Of a stretch of DNA of 41,082 bases, positions 15,771 to 24,600 are shown in pieces. Numbering within the stretch: the stretch's first letter is position 1; the number at the start of each line of letters is the position of its first letter. Below the pieces are notes generated by a model. The model was given only the letters and a program-made list of their open reading frames with translations. It did not search any database and was not told where the DNA came from. Made by a program: the position numbers and the translations under genes. Source of the DNA: Gemmatimonadota bacterium (GTDB taxonomy: Bacteria > Gemmatimonadota > Gemmatimonadetes > Longimicrobiales > Gaopeijiaceae); the NCBI GenBank assembly GCA_028873815.1, contig JAPPNN010000051.1, positions 1-41,082 of the forward strand, given 5' to 3'.

Positions 15771-18229
15771 GGCGGATCGCGCATGCCGTCGTCCCGGGTG
15801 CGAGTCACCGCACCTTCGTCTCCATCCATCCGGGACTGTTCAGGGCCGCACTGTTCGCGGCCGCGGTGTCCGGCGCCGCCGCGCTCGGAGCCGCAACTGC
15901 CGCGCCGGCCACAGCCCAGCACACCATCGCGCCGGACACCTTCGAGGACCCGGTGGCCCGCCAACTCTACACCGCGGCGCTCGCCAACTGGACCCGCCTG
16001 GACGAGTCGATCGTGCGCTATGCGGCCCTGATAGAACAGCGGATCGCGGCGGCCATCCGCACCCCGCTCAAGGACCGCGTCATCTACCACAACGAGACCG
16101 CCGTGCGTGCGTTCTGGGACCAGGACCACGACGCCCTGCTCCAGGTCCTGGGCAGCCGTTCCCAGTATCCGGGACGGGAAATCGCAATGCGCGAGGGCGA
16201 AATGGACTGGCTGCAGGACCTCCCCTTCGACAAGCCCTTCGAGCCCGGCGGCGATCGTCTGTTCTTCGGGCTCACCGACGGCGACGAAGATGTCTTCCAG
16301 CCGAGCAGCGACGACTTCTGGCTGGCGCACCCGCTCGGGGAAGGTGCCGACTCCCTCTACCGGTTCCAGAGCGGCGACACCCTGACGCTGTCGTTCCCCG
16401 ACGGGCGCCGCCTGGAGGCGATCGAGCTGGAGGTCCTGCCCCGCCAGGCGGACTCCCGTCGCATCAGTGGAGCACTGTGGATCGAGCCCGCTACCGGTGC
16501 CCTGGTTCGCGCGGTGTACCGCTTCAGCCGACGCTTCGACGCCATGAGGGACATCCCCGAACTCCAGCGGGAGGAGGAGCGCGGGACCTTCAGATACGTG
16601 CCGGGACTCTTCAAGCCCTGGACCTTCGACCTCACCCTCATGGCGGTGGACTACGCGTTGTGGGATTTCGAGGTGTGGCTGCCACGCAGCATGCGGATGG
16701 AGGGAGAGGCGGGGGCAGGCATCATCAAGGTCCCGGTTACGATGGACCTCTCGTACCGGATCGAGTCGGTGACGATGGCGGGCGATGAGGTGGAGGCGAG
16801 GCCGGATCCGGCGAACGAGGAGGCGGGTGCCGCGGCGGCATCCCGAACCGCGGCGGCGGACCGCACGCCCCCGGAGCCCACCGACCGCACCCCCACCGGC
16901 GGCGTACCGCTCCGCGAGGTCCATTTCAAGACCCGGGCCGAAGCCATGGCCTTCATCGCCCGGCTCCTCTCGGACGACGACGGCATCGATTACGAGCTCA
17001 TGTCCGACGCCGAAATACCCGCGCGCGATCGTGAATCGTTCCTGATCGTCCCCAGGGAGCGCAGCCTCGTGGCCGCCAGCCCCCACCTGCCGCCCCCCAT
17101 CTGGGAAAACGCGATCGGCTTCCCCTCGGACGACGAGATCGAAGCGTTCATGCAGAACCTCGCCGATCTGCCGGCACCCCCCGTGCAGGCGATCCCGTGG
17201 TCCTTCAACTGGGGCTGGGCCCGCCACGACCTGCTCCGGTACAATCGGGTCGAGGGCCCGGCCGTCGGCGGGCAGTTCGAAACGGATCTGCCCGGCAGGC
17301 ACTCGCTGAGTGGGTCCGGGTTCTTCGGATTCGCCGACCTGCAACCGAAAGTAAGACTTGAGATTCGTAGATCTACTGTATTGCGGCGTTTGACTTTGGG
17401 CACGTTCTACGAACTGCGTGCGACCGATCCATCCGGCAACTACATGGACTTCGGCAACTCATTTGGCGCCCTGTTCTTCGGCCGCGACGACGGCGAGTAC
17501 TACCGTGCGGCCGGCGCGGACCTGACCTGGCGCCCGCCCGAGGGATCGCGCGACTCGTTCCGCTTCCGCCTGTACGGCGAGCGCCAGTCCGCAGTCGCGA
17601 CCGAGACGGACTTCGCCCTCTTCCGCGTGTTCGACGGCGAGTGGCGCTTCCGTCCCAACCTGGCCGCTGAAGACGTGGAGGAAGCGGGTGCGGAGCTGAG
17701 GGTATCGCCGTGGTGGGGCAACAATCCGGTGAAGGCGCAGCTGGGCCTGGAGCTTGAGGGGCGCGGGGCGATGTGGCGGCACACGGGCGGCGAGGCGCGG
17801 TCGCGGTACGGCCAGGCTTCGGCCACGCTGCGGACCATCGTCCCGGTGCGGGGTGACGGCTGGCGGAGCTGGCGCCTGGGCGCCGAGGCGGCCGCCGGGA
17901 CGACCTGGGGCGAAGCTCCGGTGCAGCGCCACTGGTTCCTCGGGGCGGCCGCCACCCTGCGCGGATATCCCGCGTCCACAATCTCGGGCAGTTCGTTCGT
18001 CCGCGCCCGGCTGGAACTCTCCCGCGCCTTTGAAGGCGTCGGCGTGATCCTCTTCGGCGACGCCGGCTGGGCAGGACCCCGCGATCTCTTCGACCGGGAC
18101 GACTTCCTCTATGGGATCGGGATGGGCGGCAGCATCCTCGACGGCCTGATCCGCATGGACCTGTCCCAGGGTCTGAAGGGTCCCTACAAGGACTTCCGCA
18201 TCGATCTGTACCTGGACGCGATCCTGTAG
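15767..18229 (+). CDS. Outer-membrane protein with Omp85/BamA-like C-terminal barrel
   Basis: 820 residues. A signal peptide ends near ATAQHTIAPD. Residues about 45-360 form an unrecognised periplasmic domain, followed by an Ala/Pro/Thr-rich linker (about 345-375). Residues about 500-820 have alternating amphipathic strands, and the Omp85-superfamily motif LRGY (R732-G733-Y734) is followed by SFVRARLELSRAF and a strand ILFGDAGWAG, as in BamA/TamA/ShlB barrels. No POTRA repeats are visible, so the N-terminal domain may replace them. The end is a typical amphipathic strand. The same layout occurs in large uncharacterised surface proteins of this kind of bacterium. About 18 codons at 17347-17400 are AT-rich and rare in this gene. 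It is coupled to the upstream repeat protein by an ATGA overlap. Confidence 0.7.
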   Translation: MRRIAHAVVPGASHRTFVSIHPGLFRAALFAAAVSGAAALGAATAAPATAQHTIAPDTFEDPVARQLYTAALANWTRLDESIVRYAALIEQRIAAAIRTPLKDRVIYHNETAVRAFWDQDHDALLQVLGSRSQYPGREIAMREGEMDWLQDLPFDKPFEPGGDRLFFGLTDGDEDVFQPSSDDFWLAHPLGEGADSLYRFQSGDTLTLSFPDGRRLEAIELEVLPRQADSRRISGALWIEPATGALVRAVYRFSRRFDAMRDIPELQREEERGTFRYVPGLFKPWTFDLTLMAVDYALWDFEVWLPRSMRMEGEAGAGIIKVPVTMDLSYRIESVTMAGDEVEARPDPANEEAGAAAASRTAAADRTPPEPTDRTPTGGVPLREVHFKTRAEAMAFIARLLSDDDGIDYELMSDAEIPARDRESFLIVPRERSLVAASPHLPPPIWENAIGFPSDDEIEAFMQNLADLPAPPVQAIPWSFNWGWARHDLLRYNRVEGPAVGGQFETDLPGRHSLSGSGFFGFADLQPKVRLEIRRSTVLRRLTLGTFYELRATDPSGNYMDFGNSFGALFFGRDDGEYYRAAGADLTWRPPEGSRDSFRFRLYGERQSAVATETDFALFRVFDGEWRFRPNLAAEDVEEAGAELRVSPWWGNNPVKAQLGLELEGRGAMWRHTGGEARSRYGQASATLRTIVPVRGDGWRSWRLGAEAAAGTTWGEAPVQRHWFLGAAATLRGYPASTISGSSFVRARLELSRAFEGVGVILFGDAGWAGPRDLFDRDDFLYGIGMGGSILDGLIRMDLSQGLKGPYKDFRIDLYLDAIL

Positions 18230-18244
18230 CTGTCGCGATTTCCG

Positions 18245-18270
18245 CGGGGCCGACGCTCCTGCCGGCCCCG
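18245..18270 (+). terminator. Terminator-like hairpin after the Omp85-like gene
   Basis: A perfect 8-bp stem, CGGGGCCG (18245-18252) and CGGCCCCG (18263-18270), closes a 10-base loop 16 bases after the stop codon. There is no T-run behind it. A terminator or mRNA-protecting hairpin is inferred from strength and position. Confidence 0.5.
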
Positions 18271-18285
18271 AAGCCACGACCGGTC

Positions 18286-18311
18286 GATACTAAACAACAA
18301 TGTTAAGTATC
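18286..18311. promoter_or_regulatory. 26-bp operator-like palindrome upstream of the FAH-family gene
   Basis: Arms GATACTAAACA and TGTTAAGTATC pair at 10 of 11 positions around a 4-base centre. The site is an AT-rich island in GC-rich surroundings, 124 bases before the ATG at 18435. Size and symmetry fit a dimeric regulator site; the regulator is unknown. The rest of the 205-bp gap shows no gene. Confidence 0.45.
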
Positions 18312-18434
18312 CCGTCGGCCCGCTTGACGGAGCCTGCAGTGCGGAAGTAGTCAATCAAGGGCTCCGGTCCGACCACGGACCACTCCGCGCGCCGGAAGCC
18401 TCTCCGCCGCGCCGCCTACAAGCAGGGGGACACC

Positions 18435-19634
18435 ATGCGATTCGCGAAGGCCTTTCATGCGTTCACGGCCGTGGCCGGCACCGCCGCCGTTCTGGCCGCG
18501 GCCACCCTCGGCGTCGCCCTTGCGGGCGCCAGCGCCGCGTCGGCCCAGACGGCTCCGGCGATGGACGTCGCCGAGCCCTTCAAGGTCGGCACCTTTGAGA
18601 TCGAAGGGGAGCCGCGGGTGGGCCTCGTGCTGCGGGACGCGCTCGTCGTGGACATTGCGGCGGCCAACCGGCAGCTCGAGCGCAACCCCGCGTACCCGCG
18701 CCTGCCGATGCCCGACGACATGCTGGACCTGATCGGCCGCTACGAGTACGGTGTGAAGCCCCGCCTGTACGAGATCGTGAACCATCTCGCGGCGAACGAC
18801 ATGATCGACGGCGGCGCCCGTCCCGCCTTCGTCTACGACGTCAGCGACGTGCGCACCCTCCCGCCGATCCTGTATCCGGGCAAGATCCTCAACGCGGCCG
18901 TCAACTTCTACAGCCACGTGAACGAGACGGGCACGCCCGAGGAGCGGGCCGAGGCGCGGCGCCAGCGGCGCGAGAACCGGGGCGTCCCCTACCTCTTCCT
19001 GAAGCCCAGCCGGGGAGCGGTGATCGGGAACGGTGACGCGGTCGTAATCCCGCACGGCCGCGACCGCACGGACTGGGAGGTCGAGCTGGGGGCGGTGATC
19101 GGAAAGGCGGCGAAGTACGTGTCGGCGACGGAGGCCCAGGACTACGTCTTCGGCTATACCGTCACGATCGACATTTCGGACCGGGGCGGCCGTCCCCCCG
19201 GCGGGAATCCCCTCAGCTCCGACTGGTTCGTGGGCAAGGGTCACGACACCTTCGCGCCGATGGGTCCCTGGATCGTGCCCAAGGAGTTCTATGGCGATCC
19301 GATGGAGAACCTGCGCCAGACGCTGAGTGTCGGGGGCGAGCAGATGCAGGAGGCCCGCGCGGGGGACATGATCCATACCCTCTGGGAACTGGTCGAGTAC
19401 GGCTCGTCGATCATCACGCTGTTCCCGGGTGACGTGATCAACAACGGGACCTCGGGCGGCGTGGGGATGGGCACCGCGGTGCGCGGCGAGCAGCGTTTCC
19501 TGCAGCCGGGCGACCTGATCGAAGCCAGCATCGACGGGATCGGGACGCTGACGATCCCGGTCGTGGGCGAGGACGAGCCCACGGGCGGAACGGGCGCACG
19601 CCTGCCGCCGGTGAGGTCGTATCGGCGACGATGA
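18435..19634 (+). CDS. Exported fumarylacetoacetate hydrolase-family protein
   Basis: 399 residues. A clear Sec signal (about 1-37, ending ASAASAQ) precedes an FAH-family domain. Metal ligands fit the family: E215 and E217 in TDWEVELGAVIG and D246 in TVTIDISDR, with PGKILNAAVNFYSHVNE, YLFLKPSRGAVIG, GDVINNGTSGGVG and QPGDLIEASIDGIGTL as further family segments. FAH members hydrolyse or decarboxylate C-C bonds in diketo acids using Mg2+/Ca2+. They are normally cytosolic, so the signal peptide is unusual. The substrate is unknown. The gene appears monocistronic, preceded by a 26-bp palindrome and followed by the tRNA gene on the other strand. Confidence 0.87.
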   Translation: MRFAKAFHAFTAVAGTAAVLAAATLGVALAGASAASAQTAPAMDVAEPFKVGTFEIEGEPRVGLVLRDALVVDIAAANRQLERNPAYPRLPMPDDMLDLIGRYEYGVKPRLYEIVNHLAANDMIDGGARPAFVYDVSDVRTLPPILYPGKILNAAVNFYSHVNETGTPEERAEARRQRRENRGVPYLFLKPSRGAVIGNGDAVVIPHGRDRTDWEVELGAVIGKAAKYVSATEAQDYVFGYTVTIDISDRGGRPPGGNPLSSDWFVGKGHDTFAPMGPWIVPKEFYGDPMENLRQTLSVGGEQMQEARAGDMIHTLWELVEYGSSIITLFPGDVINNGTSGGVGMGTAVRGEQRFLQPGDLIEASIDGIGTLTIPVVGEDEPTGGTGARLPPVRSYRRR

Positions 19635-19705
19635 GCGGCGGCGGCGAGTGCGCCGGGGCCGCGACAGGAGCGCCGCAGCCTCGGATGGGTGAGTGGAGCG
19701 CCGAG

Positions 19706-19789
19706 TGCCGGGGGCGGGACTCGAACCCGCATGGGATTGCTCCCGGGGGATTTTAAGTCCCCTGTGTATACCCGTTTCACCACCCCGGC
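19706..19789 (-). tRNA. tRNA-Leu (anticodon UAA)
   Basis: On the minus strand an 84-nt cloverleaf folds: acceptor GCCGGGG with CCCCGGC and discriminator A; anticodon arm GGGGA-CTTAAAA-TCCCC with UAA as anticodon; a long class II variable arm starting CGGGAG; T arm GCGGG-TTCGAGT-CCCGC. CCA is not encoded, so it must be added after 3' trimming (compare rnz at 3017). It lies between convergent FAH and arginase genes. No prophage or integrase is next to it. Confidence 0.95.
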
Positions 19790-19859
19790 CGGGGACTCAA
19801 GATACCACGGGAAACCGGGCTCCGCGCCGCGCGCGCCGCTCGGGCTGAAACGGCGCCCC

Positions 19860-20777
19860 CTAAAGAATCGTCTTCCCCAGCGCGGACGCGACCAGCCCCA
19901 CCGCGAGGTCGGCTGTGTGGTTGCGGTCGTCCAGTACGGGGTTGAGTTCGACGACCTCCATGCTGAGCAGCCGGCCCGAGCGGGACGCCTTCTCGCAGAC
20001 GAGGTGGCCCTCCCGGTACGTGAGTCCCCCCTGCACCGGCGTGCCGACGCCGGGAGCGACCCTCGGGTCGAGGGCGTCGAGGTCGAGCGACAGGTGGAAT
20101 CCGCCCGTCCCGTCGTTGGCGCGTTCCAGCGCTTCGTCCATGCACACCGCCGCGCCCCTTTCGTCGATCTCCGACATCGAAAAAACCCGAACGCCCAGTT
20201 CGCCGATCAGCCGCTTCTCGCCGGCATCCAGCTCGCGCGCTCCCAGGACGCTGACGTTCTCGGGGGCTACGCTGGCACCGGCTCCGACCAGGCGCGGATC
20301 ACCGTGCCCGAGCAGCACCGCCAGCGGCATGCCGTGCACATTGCCGCTCGGCGAGGTCGCCGGGCGATTCATGTCGGCGTGCGCATCGACCCAGATGACA
20401 CCGATCCGCTCACCCTGCTCCCGGCAGTGATTCGCCACCGCCGCCACCGAACCCATCGACAGCGAGTGGTCGCCGCCCAGGACCAGGGGCAGACAGTTCC
20501 GCGAAAGCCCGGTACGCACCAGTTCGCGCGTCCGGTCCACCACCTTCACGATCTCCGCGAGGAAGCGCATGCGGGTCTCCCCCGCGTCGGTGGTTTCGAG
20601 TCCCCCCGCGGTGATCGTGCCCAGTTCGCAGACCCGGTGTCCCGCGGCCTCGATCGCCGCGGTGATTCCGGCGATACGCAGCGCCGAGGGGCCCATGTCG
20701 ACGCCCCGCCGACCCGCGCCCAGGTCGATGGAAACCGAGATCAGCGCAACGTCGCGGCGAGCGGTCCCTTTCGTCAC
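19860..20777 (-). CDS. rocF: Arginase
   Basis: 305 residues, the normal arginase length. The Mn-binding motifs of the ureohydrolase family are complete: GGDHS (H104), DAHAD (D131, H133, D135) and SLDLDALDP (D232, D234). The N-terminus ISVSIDLGAGRRGVDMGPSALR and the late MEVVELNP are typical of arginase rather than agmatinase. It hydrolyses L-arginine to ornithine and urea in the cytosol. The start is the GTG at 20777, whose GTGA overlaps the stop of the upstream barrel-protein gene; the frame stays open upstream to 21524 but that is shadow. The gene name follows the Bacillus arginase; no other arginine-degradation genes are in the window. Confidence 0.92.
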   Translation of the reverse strand: MTKGTARRDVALISVSIDLGAGRRGVDMGPSALRIAGITAAIEAAGHRVCELGTITAGGLETTDAGETRMRFLAEIVKVVDRTRELVRTGLSRNCLPLVLGGDHSLSMGSVAAVANHCREQGERIGVIWVDAHADMNRPATSPSGNVHGMPLAVLLGHGDPRLVGAGASVAPENVSVLGARELDAGEKRLIGELGVRVFSMSEIDERGAAVCMDEALERANDGTGGFHLSLDLDALDPRVAPGVGTPVQGGLTYREGHLVCEKASRSGRLLSMEVVELNPVLDDRNHTADLAVGLVASALGKTIL

Positions 20778-21319
20778 CAGAGCATGACGCCCGTCGACAG
20801 CAGAAACTGGCTGGCGCCGGAGAGGCCCAGCTTGCCCTCGACGAAGGCGGGTGTCGCCTCGACCTCGAACTGCAGGCCACCGATCAGGTTCAGGCCGACG
20901 CTGGTATCCGTCTGGCGGCGGTACCAGGTGCCCCGGGCGGGCGAAGGCCGAAAGTCGGCGAAGGACTCCTCCCTGAAAGCGCTCACGATGTGGAAGCCGG
21001 CGCCCACGTAGCCGACCAGGTCGGCCGTGCGGCGGGACACCGGAACGTTGAGGTTGCCTCCCAGTTCGAGCCAGCCGCATCCGGAGCCGCCGCGGCAGTC
21101 CTGGAAGGAGTAGGTCGCCGTGGCGCTTCCGAAGATGTCCCGGAAGAACTCGTGGTCGATGTCCAGGTGATCCGAAAGGTCCATTTCGGCGCGCGCGCCC
21201 AGCCCGAAGTGGGAGTCGTCGCCCAGTGTGACGAGGGGACCCAGGGCCACGTGCGACTGGCTCGCCGCCGGGGATGCGATGATCACGGCGCTCAGCGCCA
21301 ACGTTAGGCAACGAACCAC
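20774..21319 (-). CDS. Small outer-membrane beta-barrel protein
   Basis: 181 residues from a GTG start with AGGAGG at proper spacing. A signal peptide (MVRCLTLALSAVIIASPAAS) precedes alternating strands, with GLGARAEMDLSDHLDIDHEFF, GWLELGGNLNVPV, VGYVGAGFHI and a C-terminal aromatic residue (tryptophan) ending a last strand, as in OmpX/OmpW/opacity-type eight-strand barrels. Two cysteines lie close together in an RGGSGCGW loop. The function is unknown. It overlaps the arginase gene by four bases, so an enzyme of the cytosol and an envelope protein share translation; whether this is functional or incidental is open. Confidence 0.7.
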   Translation of the reverse strand: MVRCLTLALSAVIIASPAASQSHVALGPLVTLGDDSHFGLGARAEMDLSDHLDIDHEFFRDIFGSATATYSFQDCRGGSGCGWLELGGNLNVPVSRRTADLVGYVGAGFHIVSAFREESFADFRPSPARGTWYRRQTDTSVGLNLIGGLQFEVEATPAFVEGKLGLSGASQFLLSTGVMLW

Positions 21320-21500
21320 TGGACTCCTCCTTGTCGATACGGTTTTTCGTGCGGGTCTTGCAGGCGGGGCCCGACGCGATCGGGCGGTCTCCGGCGACCG
21401 CGGATGCCCGACCCCCCTGCGAAGGGCTCCTGGATTTCCTACGAAGAATCCGCCGCCAGGTTCCTCCCTGCAAGTCGGCCAGCGGCTTCATCCACGCCGG

Positions 21501-21530
21501 TTGGCCCCGGACAACCCCTGACACTAGAAT
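21501..21530 (+). promoter_or_regulatory. Candidate sigma-70-type promoter before the first amidohydrolase
   Basis: TTGGCC (21501-21506) and TAGAAT (21525-21530) are spaced 18 bases apart, about 100 bases before the ATG at 21631. The -10 overlaps a small inverted repeat, AGAAT-G-ATTCT (21526-21536). I see nothing else in the 311-bp gap 21320-21630 apart from the ribosome site of the divergent barrel gene. Confidence 0.4.
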
Positions 21531-21630
21531 GATTCTCCCTCGTATGGGGTGGGACCGGCCGCGCCCCGGCCGGCTGCCCTGGAACCGGTGGAAATACCTG
21601 CAACCTTCTCATCCACACTGGAGTCGGCGC

Positions 21631-24600
21631 ATGCGTTTGTTCCGATGCGGCCCATGGGCGGCCGCGCTGCTGTTGCTCGCACCCCTGGCGGCTCAAGGCC
21701 AGGAACCCGAACTGGATCCCGACCGGGGTCTCCCCCTCGAGCCCGCCCGCTGGGCCCGGTTCACCACCAACGAGGGGACCTGGATCTCGCTCGACGTGAG
21801 TCCCGACGGCCAGTCCATCGTCTTCGACATGCTCGGCGACCTGTACACGATGCCGATCACCGGGGGTGACGCCACGCGCCTCACCAGCGGGATGGGATAC
21901 GACATGCAGCCGCGCTTCAGCCCGGACGGCGAACGGATCGTCTTCGTGTCGGACAGGAGCGGCGACCAGAACGTCTGGCTCATGCCGGCGGACGGGGGCG
22001 ACCCCTCGCAACTCAGCAAGGGCGTGGGCAGCGCGTTCCTGTCCCCCGAGTGGATGCCCGACGGCAAGTACGTCGTGGTTTCGCGGGCCCGGCCGTTCCA
22101 GGGGCTGGAGAAGCTTTGGCTCTACCACGTGGACGGGGGCACCGGGATCGAGATGGTGGGAGGTCCCGGAGGACAGCGGATGATGGGCGCGGCCGTCGAC
22201 ACCGAGGGGCGCTACATCTGGTACGCCCAGCGCAACGGCACCTGGCAGTACAACGCCATCTTCCCGCAGTTCCAGCTGTGGATCTACGACCGCCAGTCGG
22301 GAACGCGCACCCCCATGACGAACCGGTACGGCTCGGCGTTCCGGCCCGCGCTGTCGCCCGACGGCACGATGCTGGCCTACGGAAGCCGCGACGACGCCGA
22401 CACGGGGATTCGGCTGCGCGATCTGGCGTCGGGCATGGAGCGCTGGCTCGCCTATCCCGTCCAGCGCGACGACAAGGAGTCGACCGCCACCATGGACGTG
22501 CTGCCCGGGTATTCCTTCACGCCCGACTCCGACGCGCTGGTGATGTCGTACGGCGGCCGGATCTGGCGCGTGCCGGTGGACGGCAGCGACCCGGCGGAGA
22601 TCCCCTTCACCGTCGAGGCCGAGATCGCGATCGGGCCGGAGGTCGAGTTCGAGTACCCGATCGAGGACACGCCGAACTTCACGGTCAAGCAGATCCGGTA
22701 CGCGCGCACCTCTCCCGACGGAACCCGCGTCGCCTTCACCGCGCTCGACCGCGTGTACGTCGCGGATCTGCCCGACGGCACGCCGACGCGGCTAACCAGC
22801 GACGAAGTCGGCGAACACCGCCCGGTCTGGTCCCCGGACGGGCGCCAGGTCTCGTACGTGACCTGGGACGACGACACCGGCGAGGGACACATCCGGCGCG
22901 TGTCGGCCGACGGCGGCTCGGCGGTCACGCTCACAACCGCGCCCGCGTACTATCGTGACCTGGTGTACTCGCCCGACGGTGAGCGCATCGTCGGCGTGCG
23001 GTCTGCGCGGCGGGACGTGCAGGAGGCCGTCGATCCCTTCTTCAACACGCCCGGCTCCGAGTTCATCTGGATCCCGGCCGACGGCGGCGAAGTGACGGTG
23101 ATCGGCCCCACGGCGGGTCGCAGATCGCCGCACTTCACCGAGGATCCCGACCGGATCTACTACTACGGCACCGCACGGACCGACGCGATCCCGGGCTCCC
23201 CCACGCCTCCTCCGGTGACGACGGCTCTGTCTTCGGCGCGCTGGGACGACACCGACAGGAAGCGCCACCTCCAGGTGACCGCCCGGGCCGACCTGTCGGC
23301 GGGCGGGGTGCCGATCGGGTACGAGCGTTCCGAGACGTCCGACCTCGTGATGCCGGCGGAGTTCGACGACGACGAGCCGCGCGAACTGATCGTGCGTCTG
23401 GGAGCCGGCTCGGTCGAAATGGCGCCCCGCGGCGACCTCGCGCTGGCGCAGATCGGCGACGACCTCTACGCCGTGACCGTCCCGGACCTGGGGGCGGCGC
23501 TGCCGGTGCTGGACGTCACCAAGCCCGACTCGGCCGCGGTGCCGGCGTGGAAGCTGAACGAACTGGCCGTCGAGTTCCCGGCCTGGGGAGCGGACGGCCG
23601 CACCGTGCACTGGTCGCTCGGCAACGCGCTGTTTACCTACGACCTGGACGCCGCCGCCGCCGACACCGCCTACGAGGCCGCTGAAGTGCAGATCGAGGTG
23701 ACGGCGGAGCGCGACATCCCGCGGGGCACGGTCGTGCTGCGCGGTGCGCGGGCGATCACCATGAACGGCGACGAGATCGTCGAGAACGCGGACATCGTCG
23801 TGACCGACAACCGCATCGTGTCGGTGTCGTCGGGACCGGGCGACGTGCCGGAAGGCGCAACCGTGATCGACATGGCCGGCAAGACGATCGTTCCCGGCTT
23901 CGTGGACACGCACGCGCACATGTGGAACCTGTGGGGCCTGCACTGGGCGCGCCCCTGGATCTACCAGGCCAACCTGGCCTATGGGGTGACCACGACGCGC
24001 GACCCCCAGACCGCCACTACGGACGTGCTGTCCTACGAGGACATGGTGCGGGCCGGCAAGATGGTTGGCCCCCGCGTCTATTCGACCGGGCCGGGCGTCT
24101 TCCAGTTCGACTTCATCAAGAGCTACGACCACGCGCTCGACGTGCTGACCAAGTACAGCCGCTACTACGACACCAAGACCTTCAAGATGTACATGTCCGG
24201 GAACCGCCGGCAGCGGCAGTGGCTGATCATGGCCGCACGCGAGCTGGAGCTCATGCCGACCACCGAGGGCGGGCTGGACTACCGGCTCAACATGACGCAC
24301 GCGATCGACGGCTACCCGGGCATCGAGCACTCGATGCCGATCGTCCCGGCCTACGGGGACGTGGTCGAACTCTTCGCCACGTCCGGCACGGTGAATTCGC
24401 CGACGCTGCTGGTGTCATACGGCGGACCGTGGGCCGAGAACTACTTCTACACCCGCGAGGACGTCTTCGGCGACGAGAAGCTCACGCACTTCACGCCCAA
24501 GCGGGAGCTGGACACCAAGGCGCGGCGGCTCCAGACGACCGGGCCAGGACCGGGCGGCTGGTTCATGGAGGACGAATACGCGTTCCCCAAGCACGCCGCC

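Noticed and set aside
21484..21498. GGCTTCATCCACG resembling one end of the 25041-25212 palindrome, as a degenerate second copy
   Set aside because: Only about 14 bases match, the partner arm is missing and neighbouring bases do not align.
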